A DNA stretch of 64,000 bases from Saccharopolyspora sp. SCSIO 74807 (GTDB taxonomy: Bacteria > Actinomycetota > Actinomycetes > Mycobacteriales > Pseudonocardiaceae): positions 1,986,501 to 2,050,500 of the forward strand of contig NZ_CP146100.1 of NCBI RefSeq assembly GCF_037023755.1, given 5' to 3'. Under the pieces are notes generated by a model. It saw only the letters and a list, made by a program, of their open reading frames with translations. It searched no databases and was not told the DNA's origin. Shown here one piece after another: positions 17,510-25,991 of the stretch (position 1 is the stretch's first letter; every line of letters starts with the position of its first letter). The position numbers and the translations under genes were made by a program.

Positions 17510-18664
17510 ATGATCGACCACCGGCTCAGCGAGGAGCACGAGGCACTGCGCGACTCCGTGCGGACCTTCGCCCGCAAGGAAGTCGCTCCGGTCATCGGCG
17601 ACTACTACGAGCGCGCCGAATTCCCTTACCCGCTGGTGCGCACCATGGGCTCGATGGGGCTGTTCGGGCTGCCGGTCGAGGAGTCCTACGGCGGCATGGG
17701 CGGGGACTACTTCGCGCTGTGCCTGGCGCTGGAGGAATTGGCCAAAGTGGACTCCTCGCTGGCGATCACGCTGGAGGCCGGCGTTTCCCTCGGCATCATG
17801 CCGATCCGCCGCTTCGGCGACAGCGCGCAGCGCGGGCGCTGGCTGCCCGGCCTGTGCAGCGGGGAGGTGCTCGGCGCGTTCGGGCTGACCGAACCGGGCG
17901 GCGGCTCCGACGCGGGCGCCACCCGGACCACCGCCGCGCTGGACGGCGACGAGTGGGTCATCAACGGCTCCAAGTCGTTCATCACCAACTCCGGCACCGA
18001 CCTGACCGCGTTCGTCACCGTCACCGCCGTCACCGGCCGGAAACCCGACGGTGGCAAGGAGATCTCCACCATCGTCGTGCCCTCCGGCACGCCAGGGTTC
18101 ACCGTCGCGCCGAAGTACTCGAAGGTCGGCTGGAACGCATCGGACACCCACGAACTCGGCTTCGACGACTGCCGGGTGCCCGCCGCGAACCTGCTCGGCG
18201 AACGCGGCCGCGGCTACGCGCAGTTCCTGTCGATCCTCGCCGAGGGGCGGATCGCGATCGCCGCGCTGGGCACCGGGCTCGCGCAGGGCTGCGTCGACGA
18301 ATGCGTGCGCTACGCCGCGGAACGCGAAGCCTTCGGCCAGCACATCGGCGAGTACCAGGCGATCCAGTTCAAGATCGCGGACATGGAGTTGCGCGCGCAC
18401 ACCGCGCGGCTGGCCTACTACGACGCGGCCTCGCGGATGCTGCGCGGCGAACCGTTCCGCAAGCAGGCCGCGCTGGCCAAGCTGACCTCGTCGAACGCGG
18501 CGATGGACAACGCGCGGGAGGCCACCCAGATCTTCGGCGGCTACGGGTTCATGAACGAGACGCCGGTCGGTCGGTTCTACCGCGACGCGAAGATCCTGGA
18601 GATCGGTGAAGGCACCAGCGAGGTGCAGCGGATGCTGATCTCCCGGGAGCTCGGCGTCGGCTGA
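17510..18664 (+). CDS. Acyl-CoA dehydrogenase of the branched-acid operon
   Basis: This 384-residue flavoprotein introduces the alpha-beta double bond into an acyl-CoA. FAD and substrate motifs are present: FGLTEPGGGSDAG, SKSFITNSGTDL, and the C-terminal QIFGGYGFMNE...KILEIGEGTSEVQR. The last motif has Glu where short/medium-chain enzymes keep the catalytic base; human isovaleryl-CoA dehydrogenase has Ala there and uses another Glu. So although operon context suggests isovaleryl-CoA (as mycobacterial FadE19), the active-site layout is that of the general family. It starts one base after the alpha-subunit stop. Confidence 0.92.
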   Translation: MIDHRLSEEHEALRDSVRTFARKEVAPVIGDYYERAEFPYPLVRTMGSMGLFGLPVEESYGGMGGDYFALCLALEELAKVDSSLAITLEAGVSLGIMPIRRFGDSAQRGRWLPGLCSGEVLGAFGLTEPGGGSDAGATRTTAALDGDEWVINGSKSFITNSGTDLTAFVTVTAVTGRKPDGGKEISTIVVPSGTPGFTVAPKYSKVGWNASDTHELGFDDCRVPAANLLGERGRGYAQFLSILAEGRIAIAALGTGLAQGCVDECVRYAAEREAFGQHIGEYQAIQFKIADMELRAHTARLAYYDAASRMLRGEPFRKQAALAKLTSSNAAMDNAREATQIFGGYGFMNETPVGRFYRDAKILEIGEGTSEVQRMLISRELGVG

Positions 18665-18675
18665 GGCGCGGAAGA

Positions 18676-18716
18676 GCTGCCGGTGAAGGCGGTCGGGGGG
18701 CGCCTTCACCGGCAGC
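18676..18716 (+). terminator. Strong hairpin terminator after the catabolic operon
   Basis: Sixteen-base arms (18676-18691 and 18701-18716) are perfectly complementary, with a nine-base G-rich loop. It begins 12 bp after the dehydrogenase stop. There is no T tract, which is common in high-GC actinobacteria. Confidence 0.85.
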
Positions 18717-18799
18717 AGGATCCGGGGTTTCGGGGGGAAGTTCGGGGAAAGCGTGCTGCGGTTTCAGATGGGGGTTCGGGGGTCGGATCGGGCGGGGGG

Positions 18800-19276
18800 T
18801 CAGCGCAGCGGACCGCGCGGAATGGTGATCTCGGTGTCGGTCTCCGCGGCCGGGAAACCGTAGTGCGCCGCGGGATCGCCGCCGAACCGGCGGGTGTCCT
18901 CCTGCTGCGGCCAAGCGGGCGTGCCGTCCGGGGTGTGGTGCGTCCGCATCGGTTCCGGGTCGGCCGGTGCCGGGCTGGGCGAGTCCGACAGGTGCTGCAT
19001 CACCCAGTCCCTGGCCAGCGCCGCTGGCGAGGTGCCGCGCCGGGCCGCGATCTCCTTGAGCTGCTCGTTGGCCATCAGCGGCAGCCGCAGCTGGTAGACC
19101 TGCGAGCCGCCGAACCGCTGACCCGTGCCGGTGGTCTCGTTGCTGCTGTCCTCCTCCGGCGCGAGGGCTGCGAGGTAGGAGTCCATTTCGTGATCCGGTT
19201 CCTCGGGCTGCTGGTTCGCGGGCCTGCCGCGTTGTTCCTGCTGCCGTAGTCCGGCCTTGATTCGTCCTAGAGCCAC
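18800..19276 (-). CDS. Ribbon-helix-helix-like hypothetical protein
   Basis: The protein has about 158 residues. A short central segment, QVYQLRLPLMANEQLKEIAARRGTSPAALARDWV, has the strand-helix-helix pattern of CopG/Arc-type DNA-binding proteins. It is flanked by charged, Pro-rich, probably disordered regions. The GTG at 19276 (GVALGRIKAG) is chosen because the next upstream start (19327) overlaps the divergent gene's leader; neither has a clear Shine-Dalgarno site. A regulatory role for the divergent arabinosyltransferase gene is possible from position, not shown. Confidence 0.65.
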   Translation of the reverse strand: MALGRIKAGLRQQEQRGRPANQQPEEPDHEMDSYLAALAPEEDSSNETTGTGQRFGGSQVYQLRLPLMANEQLKEIAARRGTSPAALARDWVMQHLSDSPSPAPADPEPMRTHHTPDGTPAWPQQEDTRRFGGDPAAHYGFPAAETDTEITIPRGPLR

Positions 19277-19388
19277 GCCGGACACGATAACGGTTCTATT
19301 GCGAACGACCGAGCCTTGTGTGGTCACTCACCGCCCGCGTGTCGGCCTCGGCCGCAGGGCCGCAGCACCGGGATGGCAGTGTCCGGGC

Positions 19389-22300
19389 GTGTCCGCGCAT
19401 CCGAACTCCGCCGCCGGTTCCCCGCTGAGATCGGCTCCCGCGCTGGTCATCGGCATCCTCGGGTTGCTGGCGGCGGTGCTGCTGCCGTTCGCGCCGGTGC
19501 TCGCCGACGAGACCACCGTGACGTGGCCGAAAGCGGGCGAGTCCCCGGAATCCACCACCGCGTTCTTCGTCCCGTACGCGCCCGCCGAAACCCACGTCGA
19601 CGTCCCGTGCCCGGTGGTGCGCGCAGCGCAGGCGCGTCCAGAACCGGCGACGCTGGTCTCCAGCACCAACCCCGGCGCGGCTTCCAAGGGCTTCGCGCTC
19701 GTGACCGCCGACGGCGATCTGCTGGTGCAGATCGGCGGCAGGCAGGTGCAGCGCACCCCGATCCCGGCGGGTGACTGCTCGGTGCGGCTCGACGCCACCG
19801 GCGACGGCAGCACGGTCCGCGTCGGCGCGAACACCTCGCAGTACCCGCAGGACCGGGTGCGCGAGGTCTTCGCGTTCACCACCGACCTGTCCGGCGATCA
19901 AGGCGACGGGATGACGGTCCGGGCGCGGACCAGCACGTGGTTCGAGAGTTCGCCGACCGGCGGGAAGATCGCGCTGATCGCCGTGCAGCTCGCCCTCGCG
20001 GCCGCCGCGCTCGTCCTGCTCGGACGGGTGCGGGTGCGTCCCGCGGACTCGTCCGACGAACCGGCGCCGTCCGATTCGTCCACTGCGGACTCGAGTCGCA
20101 TCCGCCGCTCAATGCGCTGGGGCGTCGACCTGGGGATGCTCGTCGCACTGCTCGCGTGGACGCTGCTCGGGCCGCGCACTCCCGACGACGGGTTCACCGA
20201 AGGCATCGTCCGCAACGGGCTCGGCTCCGGCGCGTTCACGAACTACTTCCGCTGGGAGAACGCGGCCGAATCACCGTTCACCGCGGTGCTCCACCTCGTC
20301 CAGCCGCTGATCGCGGCGCACGCGAGCCCGCTGCTGCTGCGGGTGCCGAGCCTGATCGCGGTGCTCGCCACCTGGCTGCTGCTCAGCCGCGGTGCACTTC
20401 CGGTGCTGCTGCCGGAGCACGCGCGGCGACCATGGGTGCGGGCCCTGCTGGCCGGCGCGCTGCTCGTGTGGTGGCTGCCGTTCGACCTGGGGGTGCGGCC
20501 GGAGCCGTTCGTCGCGTTCGGCGCGACTGCCGTGCTCACGTGCGTGCTGCGCGGCCTGCAGCGCGAGAGCCTGCTGCTGCTCGGCTGCGGCGCGCTGGCC
20601 ACCGGCCTCACCGTGGCCGTGAACCCGGTCGGGCTCACCGCGGCAGCACCGCTGCTGATCCTGGCCCCGCGGATCCGGCGGACGTTGCGCGCATCGGGAG
20701 CGCCGTGGGGCGCGTTCGCCCTCATGGCGTGCCTCGCGGCGGTGGGGCTCGTGGCGATGTTCGCCGATCAGTCCTGGTACGGGGTCAGCAGAGCCACCGA
20801 GCTGCACCAGTTCTACGGGCCGAACGTGCCGTGGTTCGAGGAGATCCGGCGCTACGAGTACCTGCTGGGCTTCGATGACGAGCAAGGCGGTCTCGGCCGC
20901 CGATTGCCGGTGTTGATCACGTTGCCGCTGCTGGCTTGTGCTGGACTGCTGCTCGCGCGCGGCGGGCGCGGGCTGCCCGGCCTGCGCAACGCGCACGTCG
21001 CGCCGGTGTCGCTCGCGGTGGCGCTCGGGCTGCTGTGGTTCACGCCGTCGAAGTGGACGCACTACTTCGGAGCGCTCGCGGGCATCGGAGCCGTCGCGTT
21101 GACGGCCTCCGCGGTGCTACTGGTGGCCGCGCGGAACGAGCTGGTCGGGTTGTTCGGCAGCGTGCTGCTGGTGATCGGCGTCAGCGTCGCGTTCGCCGGC
21201 AAGAACGAGTGGTTCCTCTACGGCGATTTCGGTGTGCCGCACGAGGAAACGCCGTTCGCGCCGTTCAACAGCCCGCTGCTGTGGATCGGGCTCGCAGTGG
21301 TGCTGCTGATCTTCGGCAGGCGGCATTGGCGCGCCGCGCTCGGCCGGATGCCCGCGTGGCTCGGCGGGCTGGCCGTCGCGACCGGAGTGGCGGTGCTGCT
21401 CGCCTCGTTCGTCATCGCCCCCATCCGGCAAAGCGACGGCTACTCCGTCGGCGGGCAGAACATCGATGCCTTGACCGGCGACGACTGCGGCATCGTGGAC
21501 GAGGTCGTGACCACCACCGACGTGCGCACGCTGGAACCTTCCGGCGGCACCGACGAATCCACCGGGTTCACCGAGCTCGGCGGCTACGCGAAGAACTCGC
21601 CGCCGCCGTCGGCGCCCGGTAGCGGCAGCGCCAAGAACCTCTGGGGCAGCCTCGATGGCGGCGCCGCCGGTACCGGTGAACTCACCACGCGCTGGTTCGG
21701 CCTGCCCGAGCTGCGGCAGAACCAGGAACTCACCGTCTCGGCGGCCGGTCGCACCGGCGACGGAAACCGGCTGGTGCTGGAGTTCGGCCGCGACGCCCAG
21801 CCGCTCGGGCAGCGGGTGCTGGACGACTCCGGCGACGACCGCGCCGCGCGGCGCACCTATCCCAGCGATCGCGTCGTGGAAGACACGCCGCAGGATCACC
21901 CGTCCTGGCGCGAGCTGTCCGTCCGCGACGTGCCGCCGGAGGCGAACACGGTGCGGATCAAGGCCGTCGACGCCACGGTCGACTCCGGCGGGTGGCTCGC
22001 CACCACTGGTCCGCGCGTGCGCGACATCGCGCCGCTGCGGGCTTCCCTCGGCCGCGGACCGACCTACGTCGACTGGTCGATGATCTGGGACGCGCCGTGC
22101 GTCCGACGCACCCCGCGCGTGTCGGGTGGGCTCGCGCAAGCACCGACGATGCTGCTCACCCCGCCCAAGGAATTGGGATTCGACGGCCAGGCGTCGTTCG
22201 TGCGCGAGATCGGCGGGGCCTTCGCGGGCATCCGGCAGGTCGGCCGGGAAACGACCATGGCGACCCGGTTGCTGGGGGCCGAGGACGAGCCGCTGCACCA

Positions 22301-22427
22301 GGATTGGGGAAGCCTGGTGCAAGTCGACTACCCGATGCGCCGCGACGCCTACGACACCGCGACCAGCTCGCAACGCCGCTGGGGCTGGGAAGGGGACCGG
22401 ACCCCGCTGGGCTACCCGCCGGCCTGA
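19389..22427 (+). CDS. Emb-family cell-wall arabinosyltransferase
   Basis: This large membrane glycosyltransferase (about 1012 residues, GT-C fold) adds arabinose from decaprenyl-phosphoarabinose to arabinogalactan or lipoarabinomannan. The N-terminal segment has a signal-anchor helix, then an extracytoplasmic beta domain. The catalytic DD pair is in RTPDDGFTEG (residues 266-267), just before the multi-helix core. The C-terminal carbohydrate-binding region (TYVDWSMIWDAPCVRRTPRV) matches EmbA/B/C. Only one copy is present here, unlike the mycobacterial embCAB trio. The GTG at 19389 precedes the first hydrophobic helix; a longer frame opens at 19257. Confidence 0.92.
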   Translation: MSAHPNSAAGSPLRSAPALVIGILGLLAAVLLPFAPVLADETTVTWPKAGESPESTTAFFVPYAPAETHVDVPCPVVRAAQARPEPATLVSSTNPGAASKGFALVTADGDLLVQIGGRQVQRTPIPAGDCSVRLDATGDGSTVRVGANTSQYPQDRVREVFAFTTDLSGDQGDGMTVRARTSTWFESSPTGGKIALIAVQLALAAAALVLLGRVRVRPADSSDEPAPSDSSTADSSRIRRSMRWGVDLGMLVALLAWTLLGPRTPDDGFTEGIVRNGLGSGAFTNYFRWENAAESPFTAVLHLVQPLIAAHASPLLLRVPSLIAVLATWLLLSRGALPVLLPEHARRPWVRALLAGALLVWWLPFDLGVRPEPFVAFGATAVLTCVLRGLQRESLLLLGCGALATGLTVAVNPVGLTAAAPLLILAPRIRRTLRASGAPWGAFALMACLAAVGLVAMFADQSWYGVSRATELHQFYGPNVPWFEEIRRYEYLLGFDDEQGGLGRRLPVLITLPLLACAGLLLARGGRGLPGLRNAHVAPVSLAVALGLLWFTPSKWTHYFGALAGIGAVALTASAVLLVAARNELVGLFGSVLLVIGVSVAFAGKNEWFLYGDFGVPHEETPFAPFNSPLLWIGLAVVLLIFGRRHWRAALGRMPAWLGGLAVATGVAVLLASFVIAPIRQSDGYSVGGQNIDALTGDDCGIVDEVVTTTDVRTLEPSGGTDESTGFTELGGYAKNSPPPSAPGSGSAKNLWGSLDGGAAGTGELTTRWFGLPELRQNQELTVSAAGRTGDGNRLVLEFGRDAQPLGQRVLDDSGDDRAARRTYPSDRVVEDTPQDHPSWRELSVRDVPPEANTVRIKAVDATVDSGGWLATTGPRVRDIAPLRASLGRGPTYVDWSMIWDAPCVRRTPRVSGGLAQAPTMLLTPPKELGFDGQASFVREIGGAFAGIRQVGRETTMATRLLGAEDEPLHQDWGSLVQVDYPMRRDAYDTATSSQRRWGWEGDRTPLGYPPA

Positions 22428-22505
22428 GACGAATTCCGCCCAATCGGCGCACTGATCGGCTCCGAAATGCACATGTAGACATTTCACCGACCGTGGAGCG
22501 CCGCC

Positions 22506-23246
22506 ATGCCGGAGTCCGACTGTCCGCCGCCCGCCCAGCGGGAAGTCCCCGCGGAGGCGGCGATCCTGGTGATCGCCAAAGCCCCCGAACCGGGCAAGGC
22601 CAAAACCAGACTGGCGCCCGCGGCAGGCGCTGCGGCCGCCGCCGACATCGCCGCAGCCAGCCTGCTCGACACCCTCGAAGCCGCCGGTGACGTCGCAGGC
22701 GGGCGGACGTTCGTCGGGTGGACCGGCGACCTCGGCAACGCGGCGCGCGCCACCGATGTCGCAGAGGCCCTGGCAGGCGTGACGGTGTTCCAGCAACGCG
22801 GCGACGGTCTCGGCGAACGGCTCGCCGCCGCGCACAGCGACGTCGCGGCCGCGTTGCCCGGAGCTCCGGTGCTCCAGATCGGCATGGACACCCCGCAGGT
22901 CACCAGCGCCCTGCTCGAAGCGGCGCTGGCCCGCCTGGCGCGCGGTCCCGCGCAGCGCCTCCCGGACGCGGTGCTCGGACCCGCCGAGGACGGTGGCTGG
23001 TGGGGCCTCGGGCTGCGCGACCCGCGCCACGCCGACGCGCTGCGGAACGTGCCCATGTCCCGGCCGGACACCGGCGAGCACACCCGCTCCGCGTTGCTCG
23101 GACGCGGACTTTCGGTGCTGTCGCTGCCCGCGCTCGCCGACGTGGACACGATCGACGACGCCCACCAGGTCGCCGCGCTCGCCCCGCGAACCCGCTTCGC
23201 CGCCGCACTGAGCGACGTGCCCGCGCCGGTCGGGGAGGCGCGTTGA
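22506..23246 (+). CDS. TIGR04282/DUF2064 glycosyltransferase-like protein
   Basis: This 246-residue protein resembles nucleotide-sugar transferases of the DUF2064 group. Visible motifs are the nucleotide-binding opening AILVIAKAPEPGKAKTRLAP, QRGDGLGERL, a metal-site-like IGMDTPQV, and LGPAEDGGWWGLGL near residue 160. Related genes are annotated in arsenosugar synthesis, but here no arsenic gene is nearby, so that name should not be taken literally. It overlaps the following methyltransferase by four bases, which indicates an operon and coupled translation. Confidence 0.8.
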   Translation: MPESDCPPPAQREVPAEAAILVIAKAPEPGKAKTRLAPAAGAAAAADIAAASLLDTLEAAGDVAGGRTFVGWTGDLGNAARATDVAEALAGVTVFQQRGDGLGERLAAAHSDVAAALPGAPVLQIGMDTPQVTSALLEAALARLARGPAQRLPDAVLGPAEDGGWWGLGLRDPRHADALRNVPMSRPDTGEHTRSALLGRGLSVLSLPALADVDTIDDAHQVAALAPRTRFAAALSDVPAPVGEAR

Positions 23247-23848
23247 GCGCCGCGTTCGACGCCGTCCTGCAGGGCCGCGCCAGCGTGCTGGAGCACGACA
23301 ACGGCACCACCACCGAGCTGCAAGTGCGGCGCTGGTTCGCCGATCCCGACGACCTCGATGCCCGGTTGGTGCGGCGCTGCCGCGGCAGCACGCTGGACGT
23401 CGGCTGCGGACCGGGCCGGTTCGTCCGCGCGTTGGCGGTCCGCGATGTACCGGTGCTGGGGCTCGACACCTCACCGGAGGCCGTGCGGCTCACCACCGGA
23501 CACGGCTGCCGCGCAATGCTGGGCAGCGTTTTCGACGACGTGCCGGACGAAGGCGAGTGGCAGCACGTGCTGCTCGCCGACGGGAACATCGGCATCGGCG
23601 GGAATCCCGTCGAACTGCTCGGGCGGGTGCGGGCGCTGCTGCGCCCGGGCGGGACCGCGCTGATCGAGACCGGTTCTCCCGGAACCGGGCTGCGCACCGG
23701 CTCCGCACGACTGCACCGCGGTCCGTGGTTCCCGTGGGCCGAGCTCGACACCGACACGCTGCGCCGGTTGGGCGAGGCCGCCGGTTTCGCCCTGATCTGG
23801 ACGGCGCAGGACCGCCACCGCTGGTTCGCCGAACTCTCCCACGGCTGA
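23243..23848 (+). CDS. Class I SAM-dependent methyltransferase
   Basis: This 201-residue methyltransferase has motif I LDVGCGPGRFVRAL, an acidic end of strand 2 in VLGLDTSPEAV, and a motif IV-like LLADGNIGIGGNP. The substrate is unknown. The TTG start at 23243 overlaps the upstream TGA and has GGGGAGG directly before it; longer frames upstream are out of phase with the preceding real gene. Position between a sugar transferase-like gene and a lipoprotein gene suggests an envelope or glycan role, as inference. Confidence 0.85.
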   Translation: MSAAFDAVLQGRASVLEHDNGTTTELQVRRWFADPDDLDARLVRRCRGSTLDVGCGPGRFVRALAVRDVPVLGLDTSPEAVRLTTGHGCRAMLGSVFDDVPDEGEWQHVLLADGNIGIGGNPVELLGRVRALLRPGGTALIETGSPGTGLRTGSARLHRGPWFPWAELDTDTLRRLGEAAGFALIWTAQDRHRWFAELSHG

Positions 23849-23857
23849 GGAAAACCC

Positions 23858-24883
23858 ATGCGCAAACCCGCCTTGCTGTTGTTCGCGATCGCTACCGCGC
23901 TCACCGGATGCGCCGCGCCACCCGCGCCGCCTCCTCCCCCACCGCCCGCTGCGCCGCAGCCGCTGCCACCGCCGGCCGAACCCGAGCAAGCGCCCGCGCA
24001 GACCGCGGCCGCCGGTGACCTTTCGCTGCCTGCGGGCGCTCCCGAAGGCGCGGTGGTCGAACCGGGCTCGCGCACGCTCGTCGTGGCGCTGCGCGAACCC
24101 GACCGGCTCGCCATGGTCGACCTCGACACCCGGCGGGTCGACGTCGTGCCCGCACCCGGGGCGGCCCGGCACCTGGTCACCGGGCGGCCCGGCGAAGTCC
24201 TGGTGCTCGGGGAGAACACCGGGCGAGTGGCCCGGGTGGCCGTGCCGAGCGGACAGGTCCTCGGCGAGGTCCCCGTCGGCCCGCAACCGCACGACGCCGC
24301 GCAGGTCGGCGAAACCGTGTTCGTGAGCAACGAGATGGGCGGATCCGTCGGTGTGGTGCGCGACGGGCGGATGGTGCGGGAGCTGCCCGGCTTGGCCCAG
24401 CCCGGCGGCCTCACCGCCACCGGCGGGCGCATCGCCGCCGTGGACGTCCGCGGCAACCGGCTGCACGTGTTCGACGCGTCGACGCTGCGCGAGGTCGCGG
24501 TGCTGCCGGCAGGTCTGGGGCCGAGCCATGTCCGGCCGATCGGCGAAGGCCGCGTAGCGGTGGCCGACACGCGCGGACATGCGGTGCTCACCTTTTCGAT
24601 CACCGGGCGCCCGCGGCAGCTCGGCGCCGCACCGCTGCCCGGGCGGGCGTACGGCCTGGCAACCGACCCGGCGCGCGGCAGGGCGTACGCGACCTCGGCG
24701 AACACGAACCAGCTCGCGGTGCTCGACATCCGGCCGGACGGGACGCCCGCCGCGCCGCGGTTGCTTCCCGCGGTGCAGCAGCCCAACGACGTCGCGGTGG
24801 ATCCGCGCAACGGCGACGTCTGGGTGGTCGGCACTGCTCGGGCGGAGCTCCAGGTGCTGCCCGCCGCGCGTCTGAGCGGATGA
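23858..24883 (+). CDS. Lipoprotein with YncE-like beta-propeller
   Basis: The 341-residue protein starts with a lipoprotein signal: MRKP, a hydrophobic core and the lipobox LTGC at about residue 19, followed by a Pro-rich linker (PPAPPPPPPP). The rest is repeated four-stranded blades (for example TLVVALREPDRLAMVDLDT, VLVLGENTGRVARVAVPS, VWVVGTARAELQVLP), typical of YncE/NHL propellers. It should sit anchored on the outer face of the membrane and bind a ligand or partner. It lies nine bases after the methyltransferase stop. Confidence 0.8.
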   Translation: MRKPALLLFAIATALTGCAAPPAPPPPPPPAAPQPLPPPAEPEQAPAQTAAAGDLSLPAGAPEGAVVEPGSRTLVVALREPDRLAMVDLDTRRVDVVPAPGAARHLVTGRPGEVLVLGENTGRVARVAVPSGQVLGEVPVGPQPHDAAQVGETVFVSNEMGGSVGVVRDGRMVRELPGLAQPGGLTATGGRIAAVDVRGNRLHVFDASTLREVAVLPAGLGPSHVRPIGEGRVAVADTRGHAVLTFSITGRPRQLGAAPLPGRAYGLATDPARGRAYATSANTNQLAVLDIRPDGTPAAPRLLPAVQQPNDVAVDPRNGDVWVVGTARAELQVLPAARLSG

Positions 24884-25301
24884 CCGACGGTGTCGACACA
24901 CTTGCCCCGAACAGCGGAGGACCCCCACGCCAGGGGGAGGAGCGCGGGGGTCGGAGGGGATCTCCACAGTCGCTGACCGGGGGTGTGTCAGCGACCTGAT
25001 TGTGGCACGCGCTCCCTGATTTGGGGAGGGATTCGCGGAGAACCGCACCGCTTGCGCCGGACCCGTTCCCTCTGGCGAAACGCGCAGCGCCGCCGACCGC
25101 TCGCGGGCGCCGGCCACCGCCCGTGCGTCCGATGTGGATCGCTTGTCGGGTGTCGCCGGAGCGGGCTCGCTGGGTGATTCCGAAGTGGATCGATCAGAGC
25201 GTCTGATTACGCAGCGTCCTAAACGAATCACTCTGTGGGGGGCTGCGGCTGTTGACAGCCTGTGGATAACCTGCGGCCGAAACCCGAGCCGGGGAGGCGT
25301 C
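24884..25301. other. 418-bp non-coding interval
   Basis: This gap precedes the small gene at 25302. It carries a perfect DnaA-box-like nonamer on the minus strand (TGTGGATAA, 25261-25269) just after a TTGACA at 25252-25257, but no matching -10 box at 17 bp. A G-rich patch lies at 24915-24960. I see no convincing gene. Confidence 0.45.
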
Positions 25302-25544
25302 ATGTACGGGTCGCTGGACGTGCGAAAGTTCCTGTGGCAGCAGGAGGAAACCGCCCACCGAGGATCCTCGGCGGTGCCCGCTCCGCGCAGCGGTGAGCCC
25401 GCCCGGATCACCGCCGACCAGGTGCACAGAGCGCGCATAGCGGTCGCCCGCAGCGCGGCGGACACCGAGGACTGCCGGCTGCTGCTGGACATGCTCGGAC
25501 TCGTCCCGGACGACGAGGACGGCGAGCCGCCGGTCATCCGCTGA
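25302..25544 (+). CDS. Small hypothetical protein, 80 residues
   Basis: The ATG at 25302 has GGGGAGG immediately upstream at correct spacing, so translation is likely. The protein starts MYGSLDVRKFLWQQEE, continues through a Pro/Ser linker, and ends in two predicted helices (ITADQVHRARIAVARSAADT, CRLLLDMLGLVPDD). I do not recognise the family. The arrangement looks like a small adaptor or regulatory protein rather than an enzyme. A strong hairpin stands about 150 bp downstream. Confidence 0.65.
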   Translation: MYGSLDVRKFLWQQEETAHRGSSAVPAPRSGEPARITADQVHRARIAVARSAADTEDCRLLLDMLGLVPDDEDGEPPVIR

Positions 25545-25991
25545 ACCCGCGGCCGCGGCCGGAAACGGTTGCGGTGTCGGCGAACCGCGCTGCGCGGTGT
25601 CGGACTCTGCTACTTCGGAGAAGCGCACCGTCCGCGGCCGCGCCTGCTCGGCGGCGAACCCGGGAGCGGATCGGCGATCCGGCGTGCGGAACCTTCCCCG
25701 CGAGGCGTGCACCCCCCGGTCGCCCGCCTCGCGGGGGAAGGAACCGGCCGAGCCGCGCCCGGCCTGCGGGAAACATACCGCGAGGTTTCTTTCCCGTTCC
25801 GTCCAGGTCACCGCTCGGTCCCGCAGTGGTCACCGGTGTGACACGGGCACGGCGCATGGGCAGCCGACGGTGCAGCGCGGTAACTTCGCGTGGCGTAGTT
25901 GATCATCCTTTCGTGGACTGCGTCACCGCATTGGTGAATGTCACCGCTCGCGCAGCGGCGCGGTCCACGTTCCAGCCGCCGGAGCCGCGCC
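25545..25991. other. 447-bp non-coding interval with one strong hairpin
   Basis: Between the small gene and the TetR gene. Frames open on both strands but their residues are low-complexity Arg/Pro/Gly and lack ribosome-binding sites. The only clear structure is the hairpin at 25692-25741. An inverted repeat GTCAC/GTGAC lies at 25829-25842, ahead of the TetR gene. Confidence 0.5.
25692..25741. terminator. Long hairpin, probable terminator
   Basis: A 16-base left arm at 25692-25707 pairs with 25725-25741, with one extra G in the right arm and a 17-base loop. The direct repeat GGAACC flanks it. It could end the transcript of the small gene at 25302. Confidence 0.6.

Noticed and set aside
21117-23474. 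A 785-codon minus-strand frame opposite the arabinosyltransferase and DUF2064 genes
   Set aside because: No ribosome-binding site or domain; the plus strand is clearly coding with known motifs.
25252-25269. TTGACA with a DnaA box considered as a replication origin
   Set aside because: There is only one box, and no dnaA, dnaN or AT-rich stretch nearby.
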